A stretch of DNA of 34,495 nucleotides from Lachnospiraceae bacterium (GTDB taxonomy: Bacteria > Bacillota > Clostridia > Lachnospirales > Lachnospiraceae). The stretch is taken from the NCBI GenBank assembly GCA_902363825.1, contig CABJBK010000019.1, positions 1-34,495 of the forward strand. Direction: 5' to 3'. Positions 15,578-22,587 of the stretch are shown piece by piece. Each line of letters opens with the position of its first letter. Position 1 is the stretch's first letter. The position numbers and the translations under genes were made by a program. Below the pieces are notes generated by a model. It was given only the letters and a program-made list of their open reading frames with translations, was not told the DNA's origin and made no database searches.

Positions 15578-16535
15578 CTTTTTCCCCTCCTGTCACATGT
15601 AAAAACACATCATCCATCGTTCCCTGGATCACTTCAAATCCATTGATATCATCGCGCAGTTCCTCCAAATACCGCATGGCATCCATCGTCCGGTTCAGGC
15701 GCAGGGAAACATAGGTGTCTTTCCTGAAACAGGCCACGTTCTGTTCTTTCAGCCTTGTAATAAGTACATTTTCTTTATCCGGTTTATAATATAAGCGCAG
15801 CTTATCTTTGGCAAATTCATCCTTTAGTTCAAACGGCGTGCCATATGAGATCAGCCTGCCGTGATCCATGATCGCGATGTGGTTTGCCCGCGCCGCCTCC
15901 TCCATATAATGTGTTGTCAGAAATACGGTCATTCCCAGTTCCTTTTGCAGGTTATGTATCGTCTCCCACACCTTTTTTCTGGTCGCCGGATCCAACCCTG
16001 TCGTCGGCTCATCCAAAAACAGGATCTCCGGTGCGTGCATGAGCGCCGCCGCGATCTCCGCCCTCCGCTTCTGTCCGCCGGAAAGCTTTTTATACTGTCT
16101 CTTTAAAACATCGGAAAGCGCAAGGATCTCGGTGACATGCTTTAAATTCCTGTTTAACTTTTCGCGGTCTGTCTCATAAAGCCCGCCACGGATCAGCAGA
16201 TTTTCCCGGACACTCAGCAGGTCATCCAGGCAGTTATTCTGATATACCACCCCGATATGATGTTTGATCTTTTCATCATCTTTCCCAAGTCTGTCTCCTA
16301 AGATCACCGCGCTTCCATCCGTAGGTGGAAACAGTGTGCAGAGCATATTGATCGTTGTGGATTTGCCCGCGCCGTTCACTCCGAGAAACCCGAATAATTC
16401 ACCTTTCTTCACCGAAAAGCTGATATCATCCACCGCTTTTACCTCTTTATAATATTTTTTCAGGTGCGATACTTCAATAACATTCTGTTTATCTTTCATA
16501 TCTTGTTTATTTTCCATATATTCTATATCTTTCAT
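15570..16535 (-). CDS. ABC exporter ATP-binding protein (DrrA type)
   Basis: A 321-residue ATPase. Walker A is GVNGAGKST (52-60), the Q-loop is VVYQNN, the signature is LSGGQKRR (about 152-159), Walker B is ILFLDEPTTGLD and the H-loop is TTHYMEEA. A DUF4162-like tail follows. The first 18 residues (MKDIEYMENKQDMKDKQN) are an unusual charged, slightly repetitive extension before the normal fold; the AAAGGAG and 8-nt spacing support this start. First gene of the exporter/LytTR unit. Confidence 0.9.
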   Translation of the reverse strand: MKDIEYMENKQDMKDKQNVIEVSHLKKYYKEVKAVDDISFSVKKGELFGFLGVNGAGKSTTINMLCTLFPPTDGSAVILGDRLGKDDEKIKHHIGVVYQNNCLDDLLSVRENLLIRGGLYETDREKLNRNLKHVTEILALSDVLKRQYKKLSGGQKRRAEIAAALMHAPEILFLDEPTTGLDPATRKKVWETIHNLQKELGMTVFLTTHYMEEAARANHIAIMDHGRLISYGTPFELKDEFAKDKLRLYYKPDKENVLITRLKEQNVACFRKDTYVSLRLNRTMDAMRYLEELRDDINGFEVIQGTMDDVFLHVTGGEKDA

Positions 16536-16585
16536 AAATCATGCTCCTTTCCCGGTTTTTCCATGCTTTTCTTCACTTCTCCTAC

Positions 16586-16614
16586 ACTATATACATTCCG
16601 TTTTCCCTTTTCAA
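16586..16614 (-). promoter_or_regulatory. Promoter of the ABC/LytTR operon
   Basis: On the minus strand TTGAAA (16614-16609), 17-bp spacer, TATAGT (16591-16586). It lies directly downstream of the CTTACC repeat pair. Confidence 0.65.
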
Positions 16615-16616
16615 TA

Positions 16617-16651
16617 CCATACATGGTAAGCTGTAAAAAACATCCGGTAAG
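16617..16651 (-). promoter_or_regulatory. Candidate LytTR operator: two CTTACC repeats with 21-bp period
   Basis: On the minus strand CTTACCGGATG begins at 16651 and CTTACCATGTATG at 16630, exactly 21 bp apart (two helical turns). LytTR proteins bind paired imperfect repeats on one face of the helix with this period. The second repeat ends 2-3 bp upstream of the -35 box, an activator position. Confidence 0.55.
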
Positions 16652-16654
16652 ATG

Positions 16655-16682
16655 CAAAAAGGAGACGGTATCCGCCGTCTCC
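16655..16682 (-). terminator. Terminator of the met operon
   Basis: On the minus strand GGAGACGG / CCGTCTCC with a 6-nt loop followed by five T residues. It lies about 30 bp downstream of the M20 hydrolase stop codon. Confidence 0.85.
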
Positions 16683-16712
16683 CTGCTATCTGATGCACTC
16701 CATATCCATTTT

Positions 16713-18029
16713 TTATTTTTCCACACGGTTCATCGAATCCATGAATTTTACATATTCTTCTTTGGTATAGATCGGCTGATAGTCCGCCACGGTCTTTTTC
16801 GCCGCTGCAGCGCCGTCCTTTAACAGGTGATATGCCGACAGCGCAAATATCTTGGCTGTTGTGATATAGGCGAGCTCCTCATCTACGATATCAAAATCTA
16901 CCGAGTGCAGTCCGCTTACTTTTCCGCCGGTATTAAAGGTAAGTACCGGCTGGATGTGCTTTAAGTCACCAACATCGGTAGATCCGCCGGAATGCAGCCC
17001 CGTATCCGCCTTTGTGACTTTGTAGGAAGTTCCCGCTGTCGCTGCCTCTGCTGCGGCAAGGACCGCCGGATTTGCTTCTTCCGCCAGATTTGGCAGGTAT
17101 CCCGGCAGTGTTGTGATCTCATAGTCCGATCCGATCGCATATGCCCCGGCTGTAAACGCTCTGGAAGTTTTTTCATCCGCGTCCACGATCGCGTCAATGT
17201 TTGCCGCGCGCACCAGAGTTTCAATGACCACTTCGTCCGGTACGACATTTACGAGGTTTCCGCCCTTTGTGATGATCGGATGTACACGGACAGAATCTTT
17301 ATCCTGGAAAGTCTCACGCTGAAATGCCAGTGCGGAAAGTCCGAGTGTCGCTGCGTTTAACGCATTGACTCCAAGATGCGGCGCTCCTGCGGCATGTGCT
17401 GCCTTTCCTTTGTAACGGATGATCTTTGAGACAAATCCGTTTCCGGTTCCGCTCCCCACCAGAACATCCTCATCGCCGGTGTGATGTACCACACTTAAGT
17501 CAATGTCATCAAACGCGCCTTCCCGGATCAGCTCGCATTTTCCACCGCCGTACACGATCTTTCCCTGCTCTTTTAACTGGTTCTTATACTCGATCTCACC
17601 GTATTCCTCCGCTGGAACCGCAAAAAATACGACCTGGCCATCCAATGTTTTTGCGATCTCAGGATCCGTCAGCGCGATCGCCGCGCCGATGATGCCGGCA
17701 AGCTGCGCATGATGTCCGCAGCAATGTGCCGCCTGTGTTTCCGGATTCACATATTTGTGCTCCGGGATGCGAAGCGCATCCAGCTCCCCGATCAGCGCAA
17801 GGCTGGTATTTTCTTTTTTCTCCGGATTCAAATATCCCTTTACGCCGGTGATCGCAAAGCCGTCTTCTACTTTGAGTCCCAGTTTTTCTAAAAACTCTTT
17901 TGCTTTCTGTGAGGTACGGAACTCTTTATAACCGAGTTCCGCGTGTGTATAAATGTCTCTGGCAAATGCGATGATCTCATCTCTGTGCCGGTCAATCTGT
18001 TCTATGATCCTGCTTTCTGTTGCGTCCAT
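16713..18029 (-). CDS. M20-family metal-dependent amidohydrolase in the met operon
   Basis: A 438-residue M20 peptidase/amidohydrolase of the AbgB/indole-acyl hydrolase branch. Likely metal ligands are Asp in GELDAL (about 81-86), the HCCGHH cluster (about 102-107), the EE pair in PAEEYGE (about 140) and His in GLHSVDFD near 390; the dimerisation domain lies in between. It follows MetQ with a 59-bp gap and ends at the operon terminator. Its context suggests it frees methionine or cysteine from an N-acylated or dipeptide-like conjugate, but the substrate is not shown. The ATG at 18029 follows AGGAGG. Confidence 0.85.
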   Translation of the reverse strand: MDATESRIIEQIDRHRDEIIAFARDIYTHAELGYKEFRTSQKAKEFLEKLGLKVEDGFAITGVKGYLNPEKKENTSLALIGELDALRIPEHKYVNPETQAAHCCGHHAQLAGIIGAAIALTDPEIAKTLDGQVVFFAVPAEEYGEIEYKNQLKEQGKIVYGGGKCELIREGAFDDIDLSVVHHTGDEDVLVGSGTGNGFVSKIIRYKGKAAHAAGAPHLGVNALNAATLGLSALAFQRETFQDKDSVRVHPIITKGGNLVNVVPDEVVIETLVRAANIDAIVDADEKTSRAFTAGAYAIGSDYEITTLPGYLPNLAEEANPAVLAAAEAATAGTSYKVTKADTGLHSGGSTDVGDLKHIQPVLTFNTGGKVSGLHSVDFDIVDEELAYITTAKIFALSAYHLLKDGAAAAKKTVADYQPIYTKEEYVKFMDSMNRVEK

Positions 18030-18088
18030 GATCTTTCCTCCTGATTTTCTTCCTTTTATTTTCTGTCTTCGCTGTGATTTCTTCTACT

Positions 18089-18988
18089 TTATTCAAACAG
18101 GGAATCCGGTACATACCATAATCCGTCGTTGTTCTCATCCAGATACTGTTTGAATTCATCGGAATGATATGCGTCTACGATCGCCTGTGCCCATTTTGCG
18201 TCTTTGTTTTCTTCTTTCACTACAACCTGTAAGATCAGATGATCTAAAATATCTTCATTTAAAAGTGCGGTGGACGGATCAATGCCTGCATTGTATACAA
18301 TACTTCCGGTGACGACCGCATAGGAGAAATCGCTCAGTGTCGTCGGGATATTGGTGGAGGTCAGCTCTACAAACTCCAGGTTGTGCGGATTCTCTACGAT
18401 GTCAGCCTGTGTCACTTCCGCGATATTCTTATCCGGGTCCAACTTGATCCAGCCTGCTTTCTGGAGCAGTGCATAAGCACGCGCTGTATTTGCCGCATCA
18501 TTTGGTACCGCGATGGTATCTCCGTCCTTTAACTCATCCAGTGATTTGTGTGTTGCGGAAAAGATACCTGCCGGAACGGTCGGGATCGGTGAGATCGGAA
18601 CCAGATCTCCGTCATAGGTCTCATTGAAGTTTTCCGCATATGCGGTATGCTGCTCTACGTTAAAATCGATCTCTCCATCGTTTAACGCGATATCGCTCTG
18701 CAAAAGATCGGAAAAGTCCACTGCTTCAACCGTATAGCCTTCTTTTTCCAGGATCGGTTTGATCGCGTCCTCAAATAAGATCGTATATGGTCCTGCCGCT
18801 TTTCCGTATTTGATCGTTGTTTTGTCGGCATTTGCCGTTCCTACCGTGTCTGCCGCCGTGGAATTCTCCACATCCGCACTTCCTGCGCCAGTCTCCGTTT
18901 TCGCTGATCCGCATCCTACTGCCTGGAATGCGGTTGCTGTGATAAGTAATGTTGTTGCGATCTGTTTTGCTAATTTATTGAATTTCAT
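18089..18988 (-). CDS. metQ: Methionine ABC transporter substrate-binding lipoprotein
   Basis: A 299-residue NlpA/MetQ-family lipoprotein. The signal peptide ends AVGC with Cys26 as lipidation site, followed by an acidic Thr/Ala/Ser linker. Characteristic stretches are GPYTILFEDAIKPILEKEGY, FNVEQHTAYAENFN, AVPNDAANTARAYALLQKAG and NPHNLEFVEL. MetQ binds D- or L-methionine (or a related sulfur compound) outside the membrane and delivers it to MetNI. It is third in the operon, 100 bp after MetI; that gap contains no gene I can see. Confidence 0.9.
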   Translation of the reverse strand: MKFNKLAKQIATTLLITATAFQAVGCGSAKTETGAGSADVENSTAADTVGTANADKTTIKYGKAAGPYTILFEDAIKPILEKEGYTVEAVDFSDLLQSDIALNDGEIDFNVEQHTAYAENFNETYDGDLVPISPIPTVPAGIFSATHKSLDELKDGDTIAVPNDAANTARAYALLQKAGWIKLDPDKNIAEVTQADIVENPHNLEFVELTSTNIPTTLSDFSYAVVTGSIVYNAGIDPSTALLNEDILDHLILQVVVKEENKDAKWAQAIVDAYHSDEFKQYLDENNDGLWYVPDSLFE

Positions 18989-19088
18989 ATTTTCTCCTCT
19001 TTCTGCCGGTTTCTCCGGACTTTCTGATTTATTTTTTAATTTTATTTTTTGCTTTTGTTTTGCTGTTTACTTTTTTATCTCTTTTTCG

Positions 19089-19754
19089 CTATCGTGCCCG
19101 TCTGATCTTTGCGGATGCCCAGGTTCCAAGGTTCTGGATCAGCTGGACTACAATGATAAGGATCAGTACGGTGAAAAACATCAGTCTGTTATTGAACTGC
19201 TGATATCCATAGGTCAGTGCGATATTTCCGATACCGCCTCCGCCAATGTAACCTGCCATTGCGGTTGCTCCGATGAGTCCGATCGTTCCTGTGGTGATCG
19301 TAAGGATCAAAGAGCCAAGGGATTCCGGTAAAATGAAATGCCATACGATCTGAAGCGGTGTCGCGCCCATTGCCTCCGCAGCCTCAATGATACCGGCTTT
19401 CGTCTCAAGCAGCGCTCCTTCCATCAGTCTTGCCAGATAAGGCGCAATGTAAATGGTGAGCGGAACCAGTGCTGCTTTGGTTCCGATCCTCGTTCCCACA
19501 AGCACCTTTGTCAGTGGCATTACGCATACTAACATGATGATAAACGGTGTGCTTCGGATCACATTGATGATGATATTTAACAGTCCGTTTACGAAACGGT
19601 TCTGATACATCCCGTTTTTTCTCGTCAGATAAAGTAAGATTGCAAGCGGAAACGCGATGATCGCGCCGATAAACAGTGAGATGCACACCATGTAAATGGT
19701 CTCCGCCCCTGCCGTCAGCAGTTTGTCTGTTGAAATTCCAAGATATGCTTCCAT
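19089..19754 (-). CDS. metI: Methionine ABC transporter permease
   Basis: A 221-residue permease with five hydrophobic segments. The EAA loop is EAAEAMGATPLQIVWHFILP (from 124), which contacts the ATPase. NVIRSTPFIIMLV (64-76) and GGGGIGNIALTYGYQQF near 172 are typical of MetI. It starts 17 bp after MetN with GGAGGGG upstream, so the two are tightly coupled. Confidence 0.93.
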   Translation of the reverse strand: MEAYLGISTDKLLTAGAETIYMVCISLFIGAIIAFPLAILLYLTRKNGMYQNRFVNGLLNIIINVIRSTPFIIMLVCVMPLTKVLVGTRIGTKAALVPLTIYIAPYLARLMEGALLETKAGIIEAAEAMGATPLQIVWHFILPESLGSLILTITTGTIGLIGATAMAGYIGGGGIGNIALTYGYQQFNNRLMFFTVLILIIVVQLIQNLGTWASAKIRRAR

Positions 19755-19771
19755 TTTTTCCCCTCCTCTTT

Positions 19772-20809
19772 TTAAGATACTTTCGGTATTTCATACGGGA
19801 TGTAGGCAACTCCCGACTCCCCGAGATACTGCTTTGCGCGGTCAAGTTCCTCTTTTTCCCCTGTCATATGTATGATAATGATTCCAAGTACTTTATCTTC
19901 CAGCTGGCTGATATTCGCGAACAGGATGTTGGTTTCCACATCAAACTGCTTGTTGACCTGCGCCAGCACCGAATCGGTATTGCTGCTGTCCAAAAACTTG
20001 AGTCTCAGCAGTTCGCCGCTTCTCTTGTCTGCCCGGATGCTCGAAAGCAGGCTTTCCGGAACCGAATCGTTGATCACGGAATGTACGAAATTTCTTGTGG
20101 TCGGGTGTTTCGGATCACTGAAGATATCAACCACGCTTCCCTGTTCCACGACTTTTCCAAATTCCATGACTGCCACCTGATTGCACAGCTCCTGGATCAC
20201 ATTCATCTCATGGGTGATGATCACGATCGTAATCCCCAGTTCCCGGTTGATCTTTTTTAACAGCTGCAAGATGGATTCTGTTGTCTTTGGATCGAGTGCA
20301 CTCGTTGCCTCGTCACAGAGCAGGATCGATGGGTCTGTCGCAAGCGCCCTTGCGATCCCGACACGCTGTTTCTGTCCGCCGGAAAGATTTGCCGGATAGG
20401 CGTCCCGCTTGTCGGTCAGCTCTACAAATTCTAGAAGCTCCGTAACTTTCCGCTTGATCTCCGCCGCGCTCTTATGATTCAGCCGCATCGGGATCGCGAT
20501 GTTGTCGTATACGGTTTTGGATTCCAGCAGGTTAAACTGCTGAAAGATCATGCCGATCCGCTTGCGCAGTTTCCGAAGCTCCGGTTTGGGAAGCGCGTTC
20601 ACATCCTTGCCTTCCACAAGAACCGTTCCGCTGTCCGGTTTCTCCAACACGTTGATCATGCGCACCAGTGTGGATTTCCCTGCACCGGAAAAACCGATGA
20701 TCCCGTAAATATCTCCTTTCTCGATCGCAAGGCTTACATGGGACAGCGCCTCGATCTTTTCTTTTTTCTGTTCAAATGTCCGGCTGATATCATTTATTTC
20801 AATGACCAC
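19772..20809 (-). CDS. metN: Methionine ABC transporter ATP-binding protein
   Basis: A 345-residue ATPase. Walker A is GFSGAGKST (39-47), the signature LSGGQKQR lies near 141-148 and Walker B is ILLCDEATSALD. The C-terminal 80 residues match the NIL regulatory domain of MetN, which binds methionine and inhibits transport. The start is taken as GTG at 20809 because AGGAGGAG lies just upstream; the longer frame would start inside the leader terminator. First gene of the operon after the peptide-coding leader. Confidence 0.93.
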   Translation of the reverse strand: MVIEINDISRTFEQKKEKIEALSHVSLAIEKGDIYGIIGFSGAGKSTLVRMINVLEKPDSGTVLVEGKDVNALPKPELRKLRKRIGMIFQQFNLLESKTVYDNIAIPMRLNHKSAAEIKRKVTELLEFVELTDKRDAYPANLSGGQKQRVGIARALATDPSILLCDEATSALDPKTTESILQLLKKINRELGITIVIITHEMNVIQELCNQVAVMEFGKVVEQGSVVDIFSDPKHPTTRNFVHSVINDSVPESLLSSIRADKRSGELLRLKFLDSSNTDSVLAQVNKQFDVETNILFANISQLEDKVLGIIIIHMTGEKEELDRAKQYLGESGVAYIPYEIPKVS

Positions 20810-20859
20810 TTTTTTTCTCCTCCTGGTTTCTTCTATGATTTGATTCCTTACAACGCAAA

Positions 20860-20891
20860 AAGCAGGTGGCACATTCATGTGCCACCTGCTT
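20860..20891 (-). terminator. Leader terminator upstream of metN
   Basis: On the minus strand AAGCAGGTGGCACA pairs perfectly with TGTGCCACCTGCTT around the loop TGAA, followed by TTTTT counting the last arm bases. A 14-bp GC-rich stem with a tetraloop is a strong intrinsic terminator. It sits 27 nt after the leader-peptide stop and about 50 nt before the metN start, in the position of an attenuator. Confidence 0.85.
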
Positions 20892-20917
20892 CCTTTCGCT
20901 CTATCTTAACTCCGGAA

Positions 20918-21037
20918 TCAGATATGAACATGCATGCGCAAATAAGCCATATGGTTACACATACAGCAGCACATCATCATATCCATACCTTTATTCACTT
21001 TTACAAAGTTGTTATTGCGTACCTGATATGTCTTCAT
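20918..21037 (-). CDS. Met/Cys-rich leader peptide (39 residues) of the met operon
   Basis: A 39-codon frame starts at the ATG at 21037 with AAAGGAG at 21047-21053 (9-nt spacing) and stops at 20918. It contains eight Met and four Cys; the core at residues 18-30 is MDMMMCCCMCNHM. Three consecutive ATG codons are followed by TGC TGC TGT ATG TGT. It sits between a consensus promoter and a strong terminator in front of a methionine importer. This is the arrangement of a ribosome-mediated attenuator in which shortage of charged Met-tRNA or Cys-tRNA stalls the ribosome. It could instead be a small metal-binding peptide, but the placement argues for a leader. No SAM riboswitch or T-box signature was seen here. 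Confidence 0.75.
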   Translation of the reverse strand: MKTYQVRNNNFVKVNKGMDMMMCCCMCNHMAYLRMHVHI

Positions 21038-21069
21038 ATCTGTTCTCTCCTTTCTCTTACTATTTTAAT

Positions 21070-21106
21070 TCCTACAAATCATATAATTCATATTGATTTG
21101 ATAGGA
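21070..21106 (-). other. 5' hairpin at the start of the met leader transcript
   Basis: On the minus strand TCCTATCAAATCA pairs with TGATTTGTAGGA with one bulged base. It begins at about the predicted transcription start and ends before the leader-peptide ribosome binding site. It may stabilise the RNA or take part in the attenuator fold. Confidence 0.45.
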
Positions 21107-21108
21107 TT

Positions 21109-21137
21109 ACTATACATTAGATCCATACCGTTGTCAA
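21109..21137 (-). promoter_or_regulatory. SigA promoter of the met operon leader
   Basis: On the minus strand TTGACA (21137-21132), 17-bp spacer, TATAGT (21114-21109). The predicted start is near 21102, giving a leader of about 290 nt before metN. Confidence 0.75.
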
Positions 21138-21141
21138 TACT

Positions 21142-21207
21142 TTTTTTCAAAAAAATAACAGAAGAACCGGAAATCCCCATTTTTCAGGGATTCCCGGTTC
21201 TTCTGTT
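21142..21207 (-). terminator. Terminator of the cardiolipin synthase/MATE operon
   Basis: Arms AACAGAAGAACCGG (21157-21170) and CCGGTTCTTCTGTT (21194-21207), with further pairing inside, are followed on the minus strand by a T-rich run. It directly abuts the MATE stop codon at 21208. Confidence 0.88.
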
Positions 21208-22572
21208 TTATTTTCCCATCTGTTTGCGCCGGATCAGCACAAAACATAAGATATGTACCGATAAAGTAATGATCCAGGTGATCGGATACGACAGATATAC
21301 GGTCGTCACCGTATGATAGCGGTCGATCTGGAATACTGTCGCGAGCCAGAGCAGCCGCAGACCACACGCCCCGATCAGCGACACGATCATCGGCATGATC
21401 GAATAACCGACACCACGCAGCGCACCTACCATGACATCCATGATCCCGCAGAGGGCATACGTCCGCGCGATGATGCGGAGACGGTGCATGCCGGCCTCAA
21501 TGACCGCAGGGCTTGAGGAATAGATCCCAAGCAGCGGATGTCCGAACAGCACGCAGGCATTTCCAAAGACCAGTCCGACCACAATAACACAAAATTCCCC
21601 GGTGAGTGCGATCCGGTTGATCCGCTCCTGCTTTCCGGCTCCGAAGTTCTGGCTGGTAAACGAGATCGTTGCCTGATAAAATGAGTTCATTGCCATGTAG
21701 ACGAATCCCTCGATGTTGGCGGCCGCTGAATTTCCTGCCACCACAGTCGCGCCAAACAGATTGATCGAGGACTGGATCACAACGTTTGAGAGCGCAAACA
21801 CGATCCCCTGGAATCCCGCCGGCAGCCCGACTTTTAAGATCTGGACAAATTTATCCGGATAAATATGAAGTTCCCGCAGTTCCAGGTGGATACTTCCCTT
21901 CTCTTTTATCATACAGCGCAGTACGAGCAGTGCGGAGATTGCCTCTGAGATCACCGTTGCAAGCGCCACTCCCGCCACATCCATATGGAAGCAGATCACA
22001 AACAGCAAATTCAGTACGATGTTGACACAGCCTGCGCCAAACAGATAATAGAGCGGGCGTTTCGTATCTCCCACGGCCCGAAGCAGCGCGCTGCCGAAGT
22101 TGTAGATCATCGTACCGGTCATTCCCACAAAATAAATGCGCAGATACAAAACCGCAAGCTCTAAGACCTCTGACGGTGTCTGCATCCAGATCAGGATCTG
22201 TCTCGCGCCGATCACACCGATCACAGTTAAGATGATCCCGCTGAAAATACTGAGTAACATTGCCGTGTGTACGGTCTTTTTTACCTCCCCGTCCTGTTTT
22301 GCCCCGTAAAACCGCGCGGCAGCCACATTTGCACCGATCGACAGCCCGACAAACAGATTGGTGAGCAGGTTTATGAGCGCCGTGTTCGAACCTACCGCCG
22401 CCAGGGAATTATCCCCGGCAAATCTTCCGACCACCACGATGTCCGCCGCGTTAAATAGCAGCTGCAAAATGCTCGAGCACATCAAAGGTATCGTAAAGAT
22501 CAGCATCTTTTTTAAGATGGATCCGCTGCACATGTCCATCTCGTATGTTTTCTTTTGTTCTTTCGTTCTCAT
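21208..22572 (-). CDS. MATE-family exporter
   Basis: A 454-residue membrane protein with about 12 hydrophobic segments. The start GSILKKMLIFTIPLMCSSILQLLFNAADIVVVGRFAG is typical of the clostridial DinF/NorM-like branch. Two homologous halves are visible (the second begins near LKVGLPAGFQGIVFALSNV). It exports an unknown cationic or amphipathic compound. It follows the cardiolipin synthase gene by 15 bp and has a poor ribosome binding site, so translation may depend on read-through from the upstream gene. It is not a close copy of the 10.5-kb MATE protein. Confidence 0.9.
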   Translation of the reverse strand: MRTKEQKKTYEMDMCSGSILKKMLIFTIPLMCSSILQLLFNAADIVVVGRFAGDNSLAAVGSNTALINLLTNLFVGLSIGANVAAARFYGAKQDGEVKKTVHTAMLLSIFSGIILTVIGVIGARQILIWMQTPSEVLELAVLYLRIYFVGMTGTMIYNFGSALLRAVGDTKRPLYYLFGAGCVNIVLNLLFVICFHMDVAGVALATVISEAISALLVLRCMIKEKGSIHLELRELHIYPDKFVQILKVGLPAGFQGIVFALSNVVIQSSINLFGATVVAGNSAAANIEGFVYMAMNSFYQATISFTSQNFGAGKQERINRIALTGEFCVIVVGLVFGNACVLFGHPLLGIYSSSPAVIEAGMHRLRIIARTYALCGIMDVMVGALRGVGYSIMPMIVSLIGACGLRLLWLATVFQIDRYHTVTTVYLSYPITWIITLSVHILCFVLIRRKQMGK

Positions 22573-22587
22573 GATCTGATACTGTTC

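Noticed and set aside
20810..21108. SAM riboswitch or T-box upstream of metN
   Set aside because: No S-box core sequences and no T-box AGGGTGGNACCGCG motif were seen. The GGTGGCAC in the terminator arm resembles part of a T-box consensus but sits within a plain hairpin without the rest of the element.
20474..21316. A 280-codon plus-strand open frame across the metN start, leader and MATE end
   Set aside because: It runs antisense through metN, two terminators and a promoter; the hairpins alone explain the lack of stops.
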